In this document: positions 47,061 to 59,955 of the stretch, one piece after another | Layout of the letters: each line of letters starts with the position of its first letter | How positions within the stretch are numbered: the stretch's first letter is position 1 | From: Plicaturopsis crispa FD-325 SS-3 | Lineage: Eukaryota > Basidiomycota > Agaricomycetes > Amylocorticiales > Amylocorticiaceae | DNA: 60,747 bases | NCBI GenBank assembly: GCA_000827205.1 | Contig: KN832555.1 | Coordinates: forward strand, 24,298 to 85,044 | Direction of reading: 5' to 3' | The notes under the pieces: model-generated | The model's database searches: none | Told to the model about the DNA's origin: nothing | What the model saw: only the letters and a program-made list of their open reading frames with translations | Translations under genes and position numbers: made by a program

Positions 47061-47915
47061 CTAGCTCCCCGCCGAGCCGATGCCCATGCTGAGCACATAC
47101 TCCGCCCGCCCTATCCGCCGCATCTCCTCCACGACCTCGCCGACCTTCTGGAACTCCTGCCATCCCGCCTCCGCCTCCACCCCCGCACGCGCCTGCACAG
47201 GCTCAACGAAGCGCACGCGCAGCGCGAGCCACTGCATGCCCTTGACGTCCGCGACGAACGCCTCGACGTCCGCTTGTGCGCCCTGCGCGTAGATGACGCC
47301 GGGGTGGCCGAGCTTTGCGAACCCCGCGAGCGCGCGCGCGGCCGCCCATTGCTGCAGCGCGCGCCGCTTGTGCGGGGACACGAGGTGGTGCGACGTCAGC
47401 AGCGCGTGGTAGTGCAACGCGTCTGTGTCTTCCTGCACAGGCGGCTCGTCTGCGTTTGGACAATTTGCCGCGTCGTACTCGTCATGCAAGAGCGGCAGCA
47501 GGTGGAGCGATAGTAGCTCGTACACTGGATAGCTGTAGTGTATGAGACGGTAGCTGCTTAGTGCGACGTGTGTGGTACGGTGCAGGCGAGCGTGAACGTA
47601 CCGGGTACCCTCGACCTCCTGCGTTTTCGCTTTCACGACCGCCTGCCAGCGCTCCTGCTCCTGCCTGTCCCCGCCCTTGACCGCGATGTCAGGGTACGAC
47701 ACCTCGAACCCAATGCGCGCATTTGCGAGCTTTACTTCGAAGTGGGCTTGAGTGTGAAGGTCTGGCGGTGCGGAATCGACGTCGGGAAAGACGTCGAGGA
47801 GCCGCGTCCACGCAGCGTCGCCGTCAAGGAATGTCAAAACCTCGCCTGGTAAGAGAGAGCACCGCAGGAGCTGCAAATCTTCCAGCTGGTCGCTCAGAGG
47901 TAGGGGCGGCGTCAT
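47061..47915 (-). CDS. RWD-domain plus DUF1115 protein (RWDD2-like)
   Basis: The start at 47915 (MTPPLPLSDQLEDLQLLRCS) opens an RWD domain: LPGEVLTFLDGDAAW, HFEVKLANARIGFEVSYPDI and VKGGDRQEQERWQAVVKAKT. An intron of about 50 bases (near 47600-47550) joins EGTR to YRLIHYSYPVYELLSLHLLP. The second half is DUF1115: ALLTSHHLVSPHKRRALQQW, ARALAGFAKLGHPGVIYAQG, VEAFVADVKGMQWLALRVRF and GWQEFQKVGEVVEEMRRIGR. It ends at 47061. This order matches RWDD2 proteins, whose role is unknown. The conserved SxHxxSPxKR and GKPGVIYxxG-like motifs are seen. Confidence 0.85.
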   Translation of the reverse strand: MTPPLPLSDQLEDLQLLRCSLLPGEVLTFLDGDAAWTRLLDVFPDVDSAPPDLHTQAHFEVKLANARIGFEVSYPDIAVKGGDRQEQERWQAVVKAKTQEVEGTRYVHARLHRTTHVALSSYRLIHYSYPVYELLSLHLLPLLHDEYDAANCPNADEPPVQEDTDALHYHALLTSHHLVSPHKRRALQQWAAARALAGFAKLGHPGVIYAQGAQADVEAFVADVKGMQWLALRVRFVEPVQARAGVEAEAGWQEFQKVGEVVEEMRRIGRAEYVLSMGIGSAGS

Positions 47916-48141
47916 GCAAGTCGGGACGCAACCATTTACTGGACAATTTTATTGACGGCACGAGCAACATTCGCGTTGGAGTCAATAAAAGTCATTATTA
48001 CATGCGCTGGATAGGCAGAAGCAGGAAAATATAAACACTCATAAGGAAAACGGACCCAACACCCGACGCCCACGCTTTTTAAGTCCAAAGGTTGCACGCC
48101 CAGTCCAAAGGCTGCGTGCAGTGCAAGCAAACACACCTTGC

Positions 48142-49591
48142 TCAGTACCGCCTGTCGTCGTACCCGCCACGTCCGCCGCCGCGATCGCCACGGTCGTAGT
48201 CGCGACCTCCTCCACCTCCACCGCCGTACCCGCGGTCGTAGTCGCGGTACCCTCCGCCACGGTCACCGCGGTCATCGTAACGTCCCCCGCCTCCGCCGCC
48301 GCGGTGGTCGTCGTAGCGTCCGCCACGCCCGCCACCACCTCCGCCACGGCGGTCGTCGTAGTCCCGGGAGTAGCGGCTGTCGTACGGGCGCGGGTCGTAT
48401 GGGCGTTCGGCTGCTTGCACAGATAGAGAGGGCGGAGAAAAAATGGTTAGCAAAGTGCGACAAGGCGGAGAATACGCGCGAACGCATACAGTCGTTGCGT
48501 TTAGGCGGACCATAATAACGGCCCGGGGTGGGGGTTCTGGCACGGCCTCTGCGAGCCTGGGGGTAACGGGGATTAGACGTGCCCAGCGATACAGCGAGAG
48601 CAAGGAGGCGCGTACTTTCTCAACGTTCATGGTTTTGCCCATGAGGTCGGTAGCGTTCAGCGCGGCAATAGCGGCGTCTGCCTCTTCTGCAGACTCCATG
48701 GTCACGAAGCCAAACCCGCGCGAGTCGCGCGTGTGCGGGTCGTACATGACGGACGCCTTCTTGACCTGCATCTACCGTGAGCAAACCTATCCGCAACACG
48801 CGAACCACACCAAACAACGCACCCGACCAATTTTCGCGAACGCAGCCTCGAGGTCGCGCGTGTCGACCTTGTGGCTCAGGCCGGAGACGTGCAGATTGTT
48901 CCCGGGGTTGTTCCTAGCGTGAATGATGAAGTTTAAATGACGTTGTGTGCGGACCGGATGCGGGGACTAACCCTCGTTCGGGCTCGCGCCCTCCGTCGCG
49001 ACCGCTGTCACCGCGGTCACGGCCTCCACCATTGGCGCCGGGGCTACGGCTCCTGCTCGAGCGGCGGGGCGGGGGGTCGTCGCGCCTCGGCGAGCGGCCG
49101 CCGCCATTGGCCCAGCCGGACTCGTCGCCGTTGGCGCCGTTCTGGCTAGCCTCGGTGGCGGGGATGCCTATCGCGCTGTTCGCGGGCGCGATGTCTTGGG
49201 ACTGCCAGGCTGAGGAGAAGGTGGAGGTGTCAGGGTCGGGTGTGAGGCGGTGGGCGGATCAGCGGAACGTGTGCAGAGGAGTAGAGAGTTGGGGTGACGA
49301 CGGGAAAAAATGGTGGAAACACGGCGAGCTTTTTTTGTGCCTCGACACTGGCACGCAAAGAAAAGGCGACAGTAGAGCGGTCCATGTGACTGGTCATATT
49401 TTTTTCGCGTGTCGGCCTTGAGCCCACAACGAAAAGAGAATTGTGAGGAGAGACCTGGGGCGAACGGGTGATGCGACACGTCGGTAAAAGTACGGTTACT
49501 GTTTTACTGATACTTTTGGTGGTGGATCCGACAGAGTGACTGGGGAAAGCGCTGTCGCCGTTGGTGATGCTGAAGACGTACCGTCATCCAT
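48142..49591 (-). CDS. Tra2-like RRM RNA-binding protein with Gly/Arg/Tyr-rich tail
   Basis: Probable splicing regulator. Exon 1 is only MDD plus one base (49591-49582). A long intron of about 365 bases leads to AWQSQDIAPANSAIGIPATE, then an Arg/Ser region (SPRRDDPPPRRSSRSRSPGA, GGRDRGDSGRDGGREPERG). The single RRM spans small exons: NNPGNNLHVSGLSHKVDTRD (RNP2 LHVSGL), LEAAFAKIGR, then MQVKKASVMYDPHTRDSRGF with GFGFVTM (RNP1) and ADAAIAALNATDLMGKTMNV. The last exon gives AERPYDPRPYDSRYSRDYDD and long RGG/YDDRG repeats to the stop at 48142. The RS-RRM-RS/RGG order matches transformer-2 and fungal relatives. The start is 210 bases from that of the divergent F-box gene. Confidence 0.88.
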
Positions 49592-49801
49592 ATTGTTCGC
49601 AAATAAGAAAGAAAGGGGAAAGTTGAGAAAGAGCTGGCAAGGATTTTGGAGATGAGAGTACGGAAGACGGAGGAATTAGTCGAACGGCGGCGCCTTGGAC
49701 AACCCAGGACAAATACGAGCAAATAGAAATTGTGGCGGATGTGTGCTTGAAATTTCGTTGAAGTCCTTTTCAAGTCCTTTTGCAGAGATTTTTCGACATC
49801 C
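49592..49801. promoter_or_regulatory. Shared divergent promoter of the Tra2-like and F-box genes
   Basis: Only 210 bases separate the two start codons. The stretch has C/T- and A/G-rich tracts (GAAAGAAAGGGGAAAG) but no clear TATA box. Confidence 0.5.
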
Positions 49802-50797
49802 ATGAGTGTCTTTGCTGCCTGGCTCTCGAGATTTTATTCTTCGAGTGGTACAGACATGTCAACGAGCGTATGGACACGCTTGCCAGCAGAACTAGTGCTG
49901 CACGTCCTGCGTCTGGCTGCACAGGACAGGCAGACGTGTCTCGCGCTGTCCCGAGTGTCTTCGTGGACGCGAGAAACGGTCCTACCCCGCCTCTGGGCGA
50001 CCGTCGTTCTGCGCAACCGCCACGACATCCTGCGCTTTCGTTTTGGTTTCGAGAACAAATTGCTGCCCGCACCCCCCTCCGACGACCCCTTCGCCTGGCA
50101 GTTCCCCCACGGACCCCTCGTCCGCAGCCTCTGGATCGCGCGCGCAGACGGCGTCGACCTCCTCCCGCACTTCTTCCAGCACTGCCCAAACATCCGCCAC
50201 CTCGCCACGGGCGACGCCGGGCTCGCCCTGCTCCTCGACCCCGCACACGATTTGCCGAGCGGGCAGGGCCTGCAGCTCACGGTGCACGGGGCCCCGAAGT
50301 GCTGGCCCAAGATCATGCGCTCGGCAGACGGCTGGCCCTCGGGCGTGCGCTCGCCCCTCTTCGACCGCGTCACGCACCTGCACGTCGCGCATTTCATGGC
50401 GGGCCAGCCGCTGCACTTCCGCCGCATGCTCGCGCACTCGCTCACGCACCCGAACGCGCCGTTCCCGCGGCTGACGCACTACGCGATCCCCGTCGGCGCG
50501 GAGGGCCTTCTTGTGCCGGGGCAAGAGGTGCAAGAGGCCGTATCCGGGGCGTGGGATCTGCTCTCCGCGACGCTGGAGGTTATGGTGCTGGTGTTTTGCG
50601 ACATGGAGCTGCCGAGGTCTGGGGACTTAGGCAGCTGGATGCGCTCTTTGCGGGCCAAGGGCGATGGTGTGTTATTCGCTACTGCTCGCCAGGACGATGT
50701 GCTCGGTGAGTGGAGAGAAAGCGTCGACGGTGGCGAGACAATTTGGGACAAGGCGGCGCGGCAGACTCGTGAATGGGAGGATGCTTCGATGCTTTAG
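49802..50797 (+). CDS. F-box-like protein, single exon
   Basis: 331 residues without introns from 49802. The N-terminal segment WTRLPAELVLHVLRLAAQDR and QTCLALSRVSSWTRETVLPR LWATVVL (given in parts) is an F-box-like helix bundle: LPxELxxxILxxL, then CLALxxVSxxxRxxxxPxLW. The rest has repeated hydrophobic strands (GPLVRSLWIARADGVDLLPH, VTHLHVAHFMAGQPLHFRRM, LSATLEVMVLVFCDMELP) that may be irregular leucine-rich repeats. Such genes are abundant in Agaricomycetes. Binding to Skp1 in an SCF ligase is inferred from the N-terminal pattern. Confidence 0.8.
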   Translation: MSVFAAWLSRFYSSSGTDMSTSVWTRLPAELVLHVLRLAAQDRQTCLALSRVSSWTRETVLPRLWATVVLRNRHDILRFRFGFENKLLPAPPSDDPFAWQFPHGPLVRSLWIARADGVDLLPHFFQHCPNIRHLATGDAGLALLLDPAHDLPSGQGLQLTVHGAPKCWPKIMRSADGWPSGVRSPLFDRVTHLHVAHFMAGQPLHFRRMLAHSLTHPNAPFPRLTHYAIPVGAEGLLVPGQEVQEAVSGAWDLLSATLEVMVLVFCDMELPRSGDLGSWMRSLRAKGDGVLFATARQDDVLGEWRESVDGGETIWDKAARQTREWEDASML

Positions 50798-51302
50798 TAG
50801 GCATCGAACGGAGTCACGACTAATACTCTGCGACAAGGGAAAATCCTCAGCAAGATCCACGGCCAGGCCACAAATTGGCGATACTGCCAGTAAGCACAAG
50901 AAACTGTCTCGTTCGTGCAGATCGCTCATTCCGACGTATCGATTTCGACAGCTTCAACTTGTCAGACCGACACTGCTCGTAGGCGCAGAGCATGCGCAAT
51001 TTATCGTCTTCTGCCACTTGGTGGATGCACGAAACCGCCATAGTGAGCTGCACTGTGTTTTTGGTCACTGTCATTCCAGCCTCTGGTGCCCCACAATACG
51101 CCCGGGCGAGGCACGTTCACAACTGCATTTTTTGCGGTGCACGTCTTGACTGACTTTGCTTTAAAAATCCCTTCACTATACATACATATCGGAAGAGTCT
51201 TACAATCCTCCTTATGTCAGTTTCACTAGCATCGGTGGACTTCACTCTACTGTAAATGTCATTGCATAGATGTTCGAGCGCGTCGTGCAATACATTTTGT
51301 CC
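50798..51302. other. Convergent 3' flanks of the F-box gene and aminopeptidase gene
   Basis: No supported gene in this half-kilobase. Confidence 0.4.
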
Positions 51303-53714
<2,412 letters not shown>

Positions 53715-54672
53715 TTGGTAGCGGATCAAAAGGTTTTGTCCGAGGCGTAGTCTCCCTGTGCAGACGAGAGACAATTCATTCAACCTCACGGGCTCGGATA
53801 TTCTTGTCTGACGTCTGCTTTCTATAAGGGGGGTCTTGTCAATAGGTCCATCAGCCGAGGCTCGGCATATCACGTGTGGTACTGAACGCGTCCTCGTCGC
53901 GCTTTGAACGCGTACCTCTGCACAGAGTTGTAGCACCCATTCTGTGGCTAAAACTACCATTTTGTTGATTTAAATCTTATATGTGTGCGTATTGAGTACC
54001 CTGGAGATACATATCCCAAATCCATGGAGTTTTATGGTCAAAAAGTACCTGTACAATTTTTCTCTGTGATTATCGCTCCTCAATTTAGTGATTATACGCA
54101 ACGCCGGCCTTGAGAGAAGTGACAGAGCGGCTCTCAATGGATATGGCCGCCGGGCGACAGCAAATCTCGCCTTCAAGTCGTAGCATTCGGACTGAATGGT
54201 CGTACCGAGGCATGCACAGCTGTTTTCTGCCGCTTGAGACGTTAGCCTCGACGCGACTCAGCAGATGCTCGCGGTGCATTTCACTTACCCTTCGCAAACA
54301 GACCTACACCGCCGCCGTTTTTGACCTCCGTCAATGCGGTCCGTGAGGGATCGTCGATGGCGCCAGTGTCGGGAGGCGCTAGCGCCTGCTATGTCCGTAA
54401 AATGCTGTCGCACAGCGCCGAGTGTGTTTGTTCAATGTTGGTGCGGTAAGAGTGCGTCCAAGTCTTGAACCTGAAGATTCTAGGCAAGGAAACCACGGGG
54501 AAATGAGCTGTGGAACGTCGAAGACAGCTACTTACGCGTCACTATCGATCAGTGAAAATTCGTTGACAAGGCTTCAAAAAATCAGTGATAATTCAAACTC
54601 AGATGTAGACGAGTCACAAAATGATTACGATTCCATTACAAGCTGTTTAAACTCCGATTGAAAATCGACCTA
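53715..54672. other. Intergenic between aminopeptidase and the hAT-like element
   Basis: No supported gene. A 79-codon open frame at 54422-54661 ends just outside the element. Its Ser/Asn/Asp-rich product has no recognised feature. Confidence 0.4.
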
Positions 54673-54681
54673 TCGACAAGA
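54673..54681 (+). repeat. Left flanking direct repeat of the hAT-like element
   Basis: ATCGACAAG, identical to 55928-55936, each copy separated from the strong part of its inverted end by 10 bases. Confidence 0.65.
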
Positions 54682-54768
54682 GTTGTCCACTTTCCGCCCT
54701 GAACCTTAATCCCTAATAAGGCAATTTTTGTTTCGGCATTTCGGCGACGCTTTTGACCGTCGCGTCGG

Positions 54769-54814
54769 TTCAACGTTCAATAACCTAACGAAGTTCAACG
54801 TTCAACGTTCAACG
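54769..54814 (+). repeat. GTTCAAC subterminal repeats
   Basis: Five units of GTTCAAC or GTTCAA near the left end of the element. Near the right end (55853-55870) GTTTGAACCGAATTCAAAC has the same core in both orientations. Subterminal repeats of this sort are usual transposase-binding sites in hAT elements. Confidence 0.65.
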
Positions 54815-55927
54815 GTCAGTCGACGGCCATGCATCGCTTCCTGGCCAAGGGCACATTCAGTGGAATCCTAACCTTGATCTAATGTTTACTGAAGTCAGAA
54901 CCAAGCATGGATGAGGCTGAACAGATGTAATTATTATAGCATAGACCATACTACAAGAAAGTACAACCAACCCTGCGAGACAAACCTCCTGGTACCGCCG
55001 CGTGAACAAGATAAGCCAGAGCGGAGATCACCACCAGCGTGCTACAGTGACATGGGGTGCTAGTGCTGAGACGGCGTCGCGTAGAGGCGCGCCGCGAGGA
55101 GTGGCATGAGTCCATGTCCGATTGGCGACACCGTCACGACGTGGTTTTTGGGGGAGACGGTGGAGGCGGACGCGTTGTCAGTCCGGCTCGGCTCAATTCA
55201 TCCCACGCACGAGCTCGACGCGGGTGGGACACTAGAGACGACGCGCGACGGATGTCCGCAGGGCATCCAGCACCGAGACGGCGCGCCATTGGCTGCAAAG
55301 GTGGAGCGGCGCGCGGGGAACGAACACGGGTTCTAATGCCCAAACACTGTCCGCGCATGTAAATGGCGCCTAAAGGCGCACATGGGAAAGGGCGCGCAAC
55401 GCGCTTGCAAGTGGGGTCTCTACTGCTAGGTGCGGGATAGACAGAAGTGGGGAGCGCGAGGGTGTAGATACAGTCCGCGGAGCTCGGCAGTGTTGGCAAT
55501 GACAGAGTCATTATACTGCGCGGTTGAAGCGCAGCGCCTGCAGACGCGAATAGCGCTGTAATGGCAATGCCGGGGGAGTAATCGGCGGCGGGAAAACGAG
55601 GGCGGGGATATGAGGAAGGGCGTGTTGAGGAAGAGAAACCAACGTACTTGAGTACTATGAAATGGGATCAACAGCCGCGGCTGCCTGCTCTGTCCTGAGC
55701 GGCGGTCGTATCAACGCTTCGCAGCATACTGGAGGACATGGGGTGCACTGAACATGCGGCGGGGTAGACTATCACGCAGGCGGGAGAGTGTTGGACGTTG
55801 GAGAGTGCAGGACGATGAGCGAGGTAAAGGTTCGGCGAGCGCTATATGGACGGTTTGAACCGAATTCAAACGCCGACCAGGAATCTCCTTTTTAGGGATT
55901 AGAGTTCAGGGCGGAAACTCAAAACTG

Positions 55928-55936
55928 ATCGACAAG
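55928..55936 (+). repeat. Right flanking direct repeat of the hAT-like element
   Basis: ATCGACAAG, partner of 54673-54681. Confidence 0.65.
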
Positions 55937-56329
55937 CCCCCCGCGTCTGAACGTAGACTACCGAGGCGTCCATATGTTTTCTTCCGTCTCTCGAACTTCT
56001 GCTCACGAATAACATACAGAATGCCTTCGATTTCTCTTGGCTAGGGCCTTTCTCCTCTTGGTCGACGCGATGCGAACAGTCTCGCCCGCCGTGCCAGCGC
56101 CTTAGAAACGACTTCGTTGCCGTACGGTCGTGTGATGGCGTTTGTCCAATAAATCTCGCGAATATGCACCCTTCGTGCTCTTCTCCATCTCCTGCTCTGC
56201 TTGAAGGTGCCCAGATTGCTTGACGCGGCCCTCGTCTCTCATTTCAGCTCATTCTGTTGCAGCCAGAGCAGGTCTCTTTTCTATTTTCTTTCTCTAGGTA
56301 GCCATCACCGCGAGCGGTGTGCAGCAACG

Positions 56330-58253
56330 ATGCGGGGCATCTCCTTCCTCCTCCCCCTCCTATGCCTGTGTCATTCGGCGTCCACGTCCTACGCTTTCCC
56401 GGCTATAGGTCGCGTGCAGGCTGCGAAACCGAAAGCACAGGGACAGGCCAAGACGCTTGCGTCGCAAGTCCCGCCCATCGGCTCTGGGCCCTCCACAGCG
56501 CCAGACGGGAGCATGATCATCGAGGACCAGGTCACCATAAATGGCCTCGCCATGCGCTTCAAACTCTCCGGCCCGGCGTCGGCGTTCAAGGCAGGCGTCT
56601 CGACAGGCGCACAGGCGATACAGGACGGGGTGAAGGTCGCGAGTAATGTGACTGCGGCGGCGGCGGGGACTGCAACAGCAGCGACCGGGCCACGGAAGAC
56701 AAAGGGAACCAAAGCTGCTGCAGGAGGCTCGGTAGCGGCGAAAGCAGGCGTTATTTCCCGCGCTGCTAAGTCTAAAGCTGCTGCAGCGGCCAGCACGAAT
56801 GGGACTGCCACCGCTGGGAATGCGACTGCAGCCACAGGAAATGCTAGCACGAGCACAGCAGCAAGCACTATGGGCATACGGGTGATTGTCCTTTCTCAAT
56901 CCTCTTATTTCACACTAACATATCTCTACAGGTCTTATTCCACGGAGACGGTGGCCAGTCCTTTTTCGACTTCCCGAACGCGGGTGTGCAGGCGAATCCC
57001 TTCGCGAGCTCAGGTGCTGCTGTCGCTGCTGGCGGTACGGCGAACTCTACTGCTGCCAGTGTAAATACGAATGCGCGTCGTGCCAAAAATGCCGCTGCTT
57101 CCGGCAGCAACGCTACAAGTAGCGGCACAACTGCGTCAGGAGGTGCAGGCACGGCCGTGGGCACGAACGCAGCCGCTAACGCAGGCTCAGCGGGGCTAAT
57201 GGGCGTCGCGCTTCTCGCGCCCGACCCAAACCTGCGATGGGGCGGCACTGGGCCCGGGGTAACGCGCCCCGACGGCGCCGCGCATAGCGACGCCGTCAAC
57301 CAGCTTCTCACCAAGGTACGTCGCGTCAATCTCGCTTCTATTTGGTGTATCCGATGGAATGAGCTCTGACATGCGATGGGGTGCAGGTGATACCGCAGAT
57401 GATGAACTTTGACGCGCAGCAGGTCTTCATGGAGGGCGTGAGTGGGGGGTCGCTGCTTCTCTCTGGTTAGTCCGCAATCACTGCATTTTATTGTCGGTCA
57501 TAGCTAGAACGCAAATTTCCCCGCAGGCTTCATGATGCCATCCTTTGGCGCGTCGCTAGCAGTACAGGGCGCAGTCATGGGCTGTGGAGGCCTCGTCCCG
57601 TACGTCTCGTGCGACATCCCGCTCCGTGCACAACACTCATCGTCTCTATCTATATAGCCAAGTCCCCGTACAAGGCGACCTCAGCCAGACGCGCATACAT
57701 TGGCAGAGCACAGTCAACGATTTAGCTGAGCTGCAGCAATCTATGTACGTGCACGTCTCTACACACACTCGTGGTGTGGACGCTGATAGTGAACTGTCGA
57801 TAGCCCGCCTGCCATCGCAGCGTACGAGAAACTCGCCTCGGATGCAGGCCTGACGACAGACCAGATCAACGCGCTGCAGACCGCAGATGCCTCGCCCGAC
57901 GGCGGACACTGGTACGTCCTCCGCATTCATCCATATTCCTACTCCCCCGTCTCTAATGCCCTGAGCAGCGAATTCGACCAGCAGGACTTCGTATCGGGCG
58001 TGCAGCTGCTGTCCGACAACTACGCGAATATCCTCGCCGGGAACGGGCAGCTGAGCGGCTTCTCGGTGGATAAGGTACGCGTCTCATCAGGCTCGTTTTG
58101 CGATGGTACTGATATCGTGGGTAGGGCGTCGTCGGGAACGAGAACATCTACGCTGCGAATGGAGCTGCTGCTGGGGGTGCGGGGAGTGCTGCTGCAGCCA
58201 CCGGGAAGGCCGGTGGAAAGGCTGTTCAGGCCAAGAAACAGAGCGTTCAGTAA
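56330..58253 (+). CDS. Secreted alpha/beta-hydrolase-like protein with Ala/Thr/Gly-rich inserts
   Basis: The start at 56330 (MRGISFLLPLLCLCHSASTS) is a clear signal peptide with likely cleavage after SYA. A first conserved block is MIIEDQVTINGLAMRFKLSG, followed by a long low-complexity Ala/Thr/Asn-Gly part with many N-x-S/T sites. After an intron: VLFHGDGGQSFFDFPN (oxyanion-side HGDGGQ). A second Ala-rich insert follows, then GLMGVALLAPDPNLRWGG, RPDGAAHSDAVNQLLTK, MMNFDAQQVFMEGVSGGSLL (GVSGG nucleophile elbow), FMMPSFGASLAVQGAVMGCG and SDNYANILAGNGQLSGFSVD. It stops at 58253. About eight exons. The Ser elbow, early HGDGG loop and secretion fit a secreted esterase-like enzyme. The low-complexity inserts suggest a glycosylated, wall-exposed protein. 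The substrate is unknown. Confidence 0.8.
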
Positions 58254-58542
58254 GGGTGATGGCTACCCGTGTATAATATATAGATTTGCTGACAATTGCA
58301 GACATATCGTTTCTCATAGCTAATTATAAGGTACAGAAGGAGGTAGCCTCGAGGCGATGCACAGCCACTTCTGCCCTCAGCAGTCTGCACGAAAGTCGCT
58401 GAAGTCCTCCCAAATTTCCACCTCTCAATGACAAATGAAAGAATTGTTTCAATGGCTAAAGGAGAATAAACCGAACATCAAGAAACTATATCCGTACCTG
58501 GAGAGTCCTGGAGACGTGGCGACCAGATAGCGTGATATTTCT

Positions 58543-59955
58543 CTACCGTTCCCCGTCGCGAGTGAAGCTCTCCCCGTCACTGGAGCTACCATCCTCTTCA
58601 TCATCAGAAGCTGAGTCGCCCTCGGTCCAACAGGAATCGTCGTCCTCAACGTCCCACATCTTCGGCCTATACCTAACGCCAAGGCGGGATGCTCGAGCGT
58701 GAAGTCCGTCAAAGGCGCCATCCTCCCCGTCGAGATACATTATGTCCGGGCGGTACACCTTATCGGCCCCGTAGCAGATGTGCACGCCCGGGTATTTGAA
58801 TTCCAAGTCAGATTCGCGGTGCTCGTCGCGACCCTCCAGCGGGGAGATGATGTACGGGATTTCGGGTAGATGTCCTAGCGCCTGATCGAGCAAGCGCACA
58901 GATACCAGGGACGGAAGGTTCTCCACACTGAGCGCGTTATCGAAAGTCATATATTTGAAGCGCGTGTAATCCGAATGCTCGATGGACACTTCGATGTCCA
59001 CGCACTGAATCGTGGGATGTCTAATGGGCATGTAGCAGCCCAAGTCGATCACGACGTGCTTCAATACTGGGCAAACGTCCAGGATGGGCTGGAAGTTGAA
59101 GTCCATGTATTGCTGCACCTTGTAGGGGAGGTAACGGAAATATTCCAAGCGTTGGCAGTGTGCGCGGCAGAATGTGACCATGACTTCCCAGAGCGTCTGC
59201 AGCGGATCGTCGTCGTATGGTGGACTAGAGTGGACCGTAAGACGCTTCAGGCACGGCATAGTCCAGTTACTGGTCATCAGTCGAAGGGCGGCATGGGCGA
59301 TTGGCTTTTGCGCATATCGCACGCGAAGGGTTTCCAGGCGGTCCAAGGCTACTTGGAAAATCTGCGTAGCGTGGGACTCGGACTGGACGTCTCGAGGCAG
59401 AATGAAAGCTAGGGACAGCAGATTGCTCGAGACGCCACGAAGGGCCGAAATAAGGTCAAGGAAATCGACTATTTCGCCACATTCCAAGTGTGTAAGACCT
59501 GTGGGGCAGATCAACTCGCCTACGGGTCTCAGGAGGGTTTCTTCCTCATAGCAAGGATCCCAGGTGAGGCTCTTGAGCTTATGACAGCGGTCGAGGACTC
59601 CGGACAGTTCGTGGATGATCGAAGAGGTGCATCCCGTCGGAAGAGCACAGAGAAAACCCACACGGCGAACGGAGGATTCCACGTCAAAAGAAGAGAGGTC
59701 CAGCGTGCGCACGAAGGCTGCAATTTGCCATGGGCTACGAAACATGACCTCCTCGTAAAGTGCTTCCATCGCGGCAGGCCACCAGGTCCTGCACACAAGC
59801 ACGAACGCTTTTTTGGTGCGGAGCGTCATGCACCAGGCTGAATATTTCCCACCGGCCTGAGGAGAGGGATCGAGGAAATTCGCAGGAGGAAGTGCATAGA
59901 AAAATATCATGCGCAGGATTTCGACGGGCAGCTGCAGCACCGGCCAATATAGCAT
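58543..59955 (-). CDS. F-box/LRR-like protein, single exon
   Basis: 470 residues from 59955. The N-terminus LQLPVEILRMIFFYALPPAN and TKKAFVLVCRTWWPAAMEAL YEEV (in parts) is the F-box pattern LPxEILxxIF...LxxVCRxWxxxAxxxLY. The body has recurring Leu-rich units (VLDRCHKLKSLTWDPC, CPTGLTHLECGEIVDFLDLI, LSSNLLSLAFILP-like SNLLSLAFILPRDVQ, MPCLKRLTVHSSPPYDDDP, CPVLKHVVIDLGCYMPI) consistent with degenerate leucine-rich repeats. An acidic Ser/Asp tail (DSASDDEEDGSSSDGESF) ends it at 58543. It is typical of the large Agaricomycete F-box family; the target is unknown. Confidence 0.85.
   Translation of the reverse strand: MLYWPVLQLPVEILRMIFFYALPPANFLDPSPQAGGKYSAWCMTLRTKKAFVLVCRTWWPAAMEALYEEVMFRSPWQIAAFVRTLDLSSFDVESSVRRVGFLCALPTGCTSSIIHELSGVLDRCHKLKSLTWDPCYEEETLLRPVGELICPTGLTHLECGEIVDFLDLISALRGVSSNLLSLAFILPRDVQSESHATQIFQVALDRLETLRVRYAQKPIAHAALRLMTSNWTMPCLKRLTVHSSPPYDDDPLQTLWEVMVTFCRAHCQRLEYFRYLPYKVQQYMDFNFQPILDVCPVLKHVVIDLGCYMPIRHPTIQCVDIEVSIEHSDYTRFKYMTFDNALSVENLPSLVSVRLLDQALGHLPEIPYIISPLEGRDEHRESDLEFKYPGVHICYGADKVYRPDIMYLDGEDGAFDGLHARASRLGVRYRPKMWDVEDDDSCWTEGDSASDDEEDGSSSDGESFTRDGER

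Larger units (their letters stand above)
54673..55936. mobile_element. Non-autonomous hAT-like DNA element with TIRs and target-site duplication
   Basis: Inverted ends: 54692-54722 (TTTCCGCCCTGAACCTTAAT then CCCTAATAAGG) pairs with the reverse complement of 55888-55917 (TTTCCGCCCTGAACTCTAAT then CCCTAAAAAG), about 26 of 30 bases alike. Weaker similarity continues 10 bases outward, where the right end reads CAGTTTTGAG inwards. A direct repeat ATCGACAAG lies outside both ends (54673-54681 and 55928-55936), as expected for an 8-9 base target-site duplication. CAG-type ends and 8-base duplications are hAT traits. The 1.25-kb body has no transposase-like frame, so it would need one in trans. Confidence 0.7.

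Noticed and set aside
54422-54661. 79-codon frame next to the hAT-like element
   Set aside because: No recognised domain, no promoter or splice support. It could be real but the sequence alone does not show it.
55057-55511. Open frames on both strands inside the hAT-like element
   Set aside because: Both are Arg- or Pro-rich readings of GC-rich DNA with no transposase motif.
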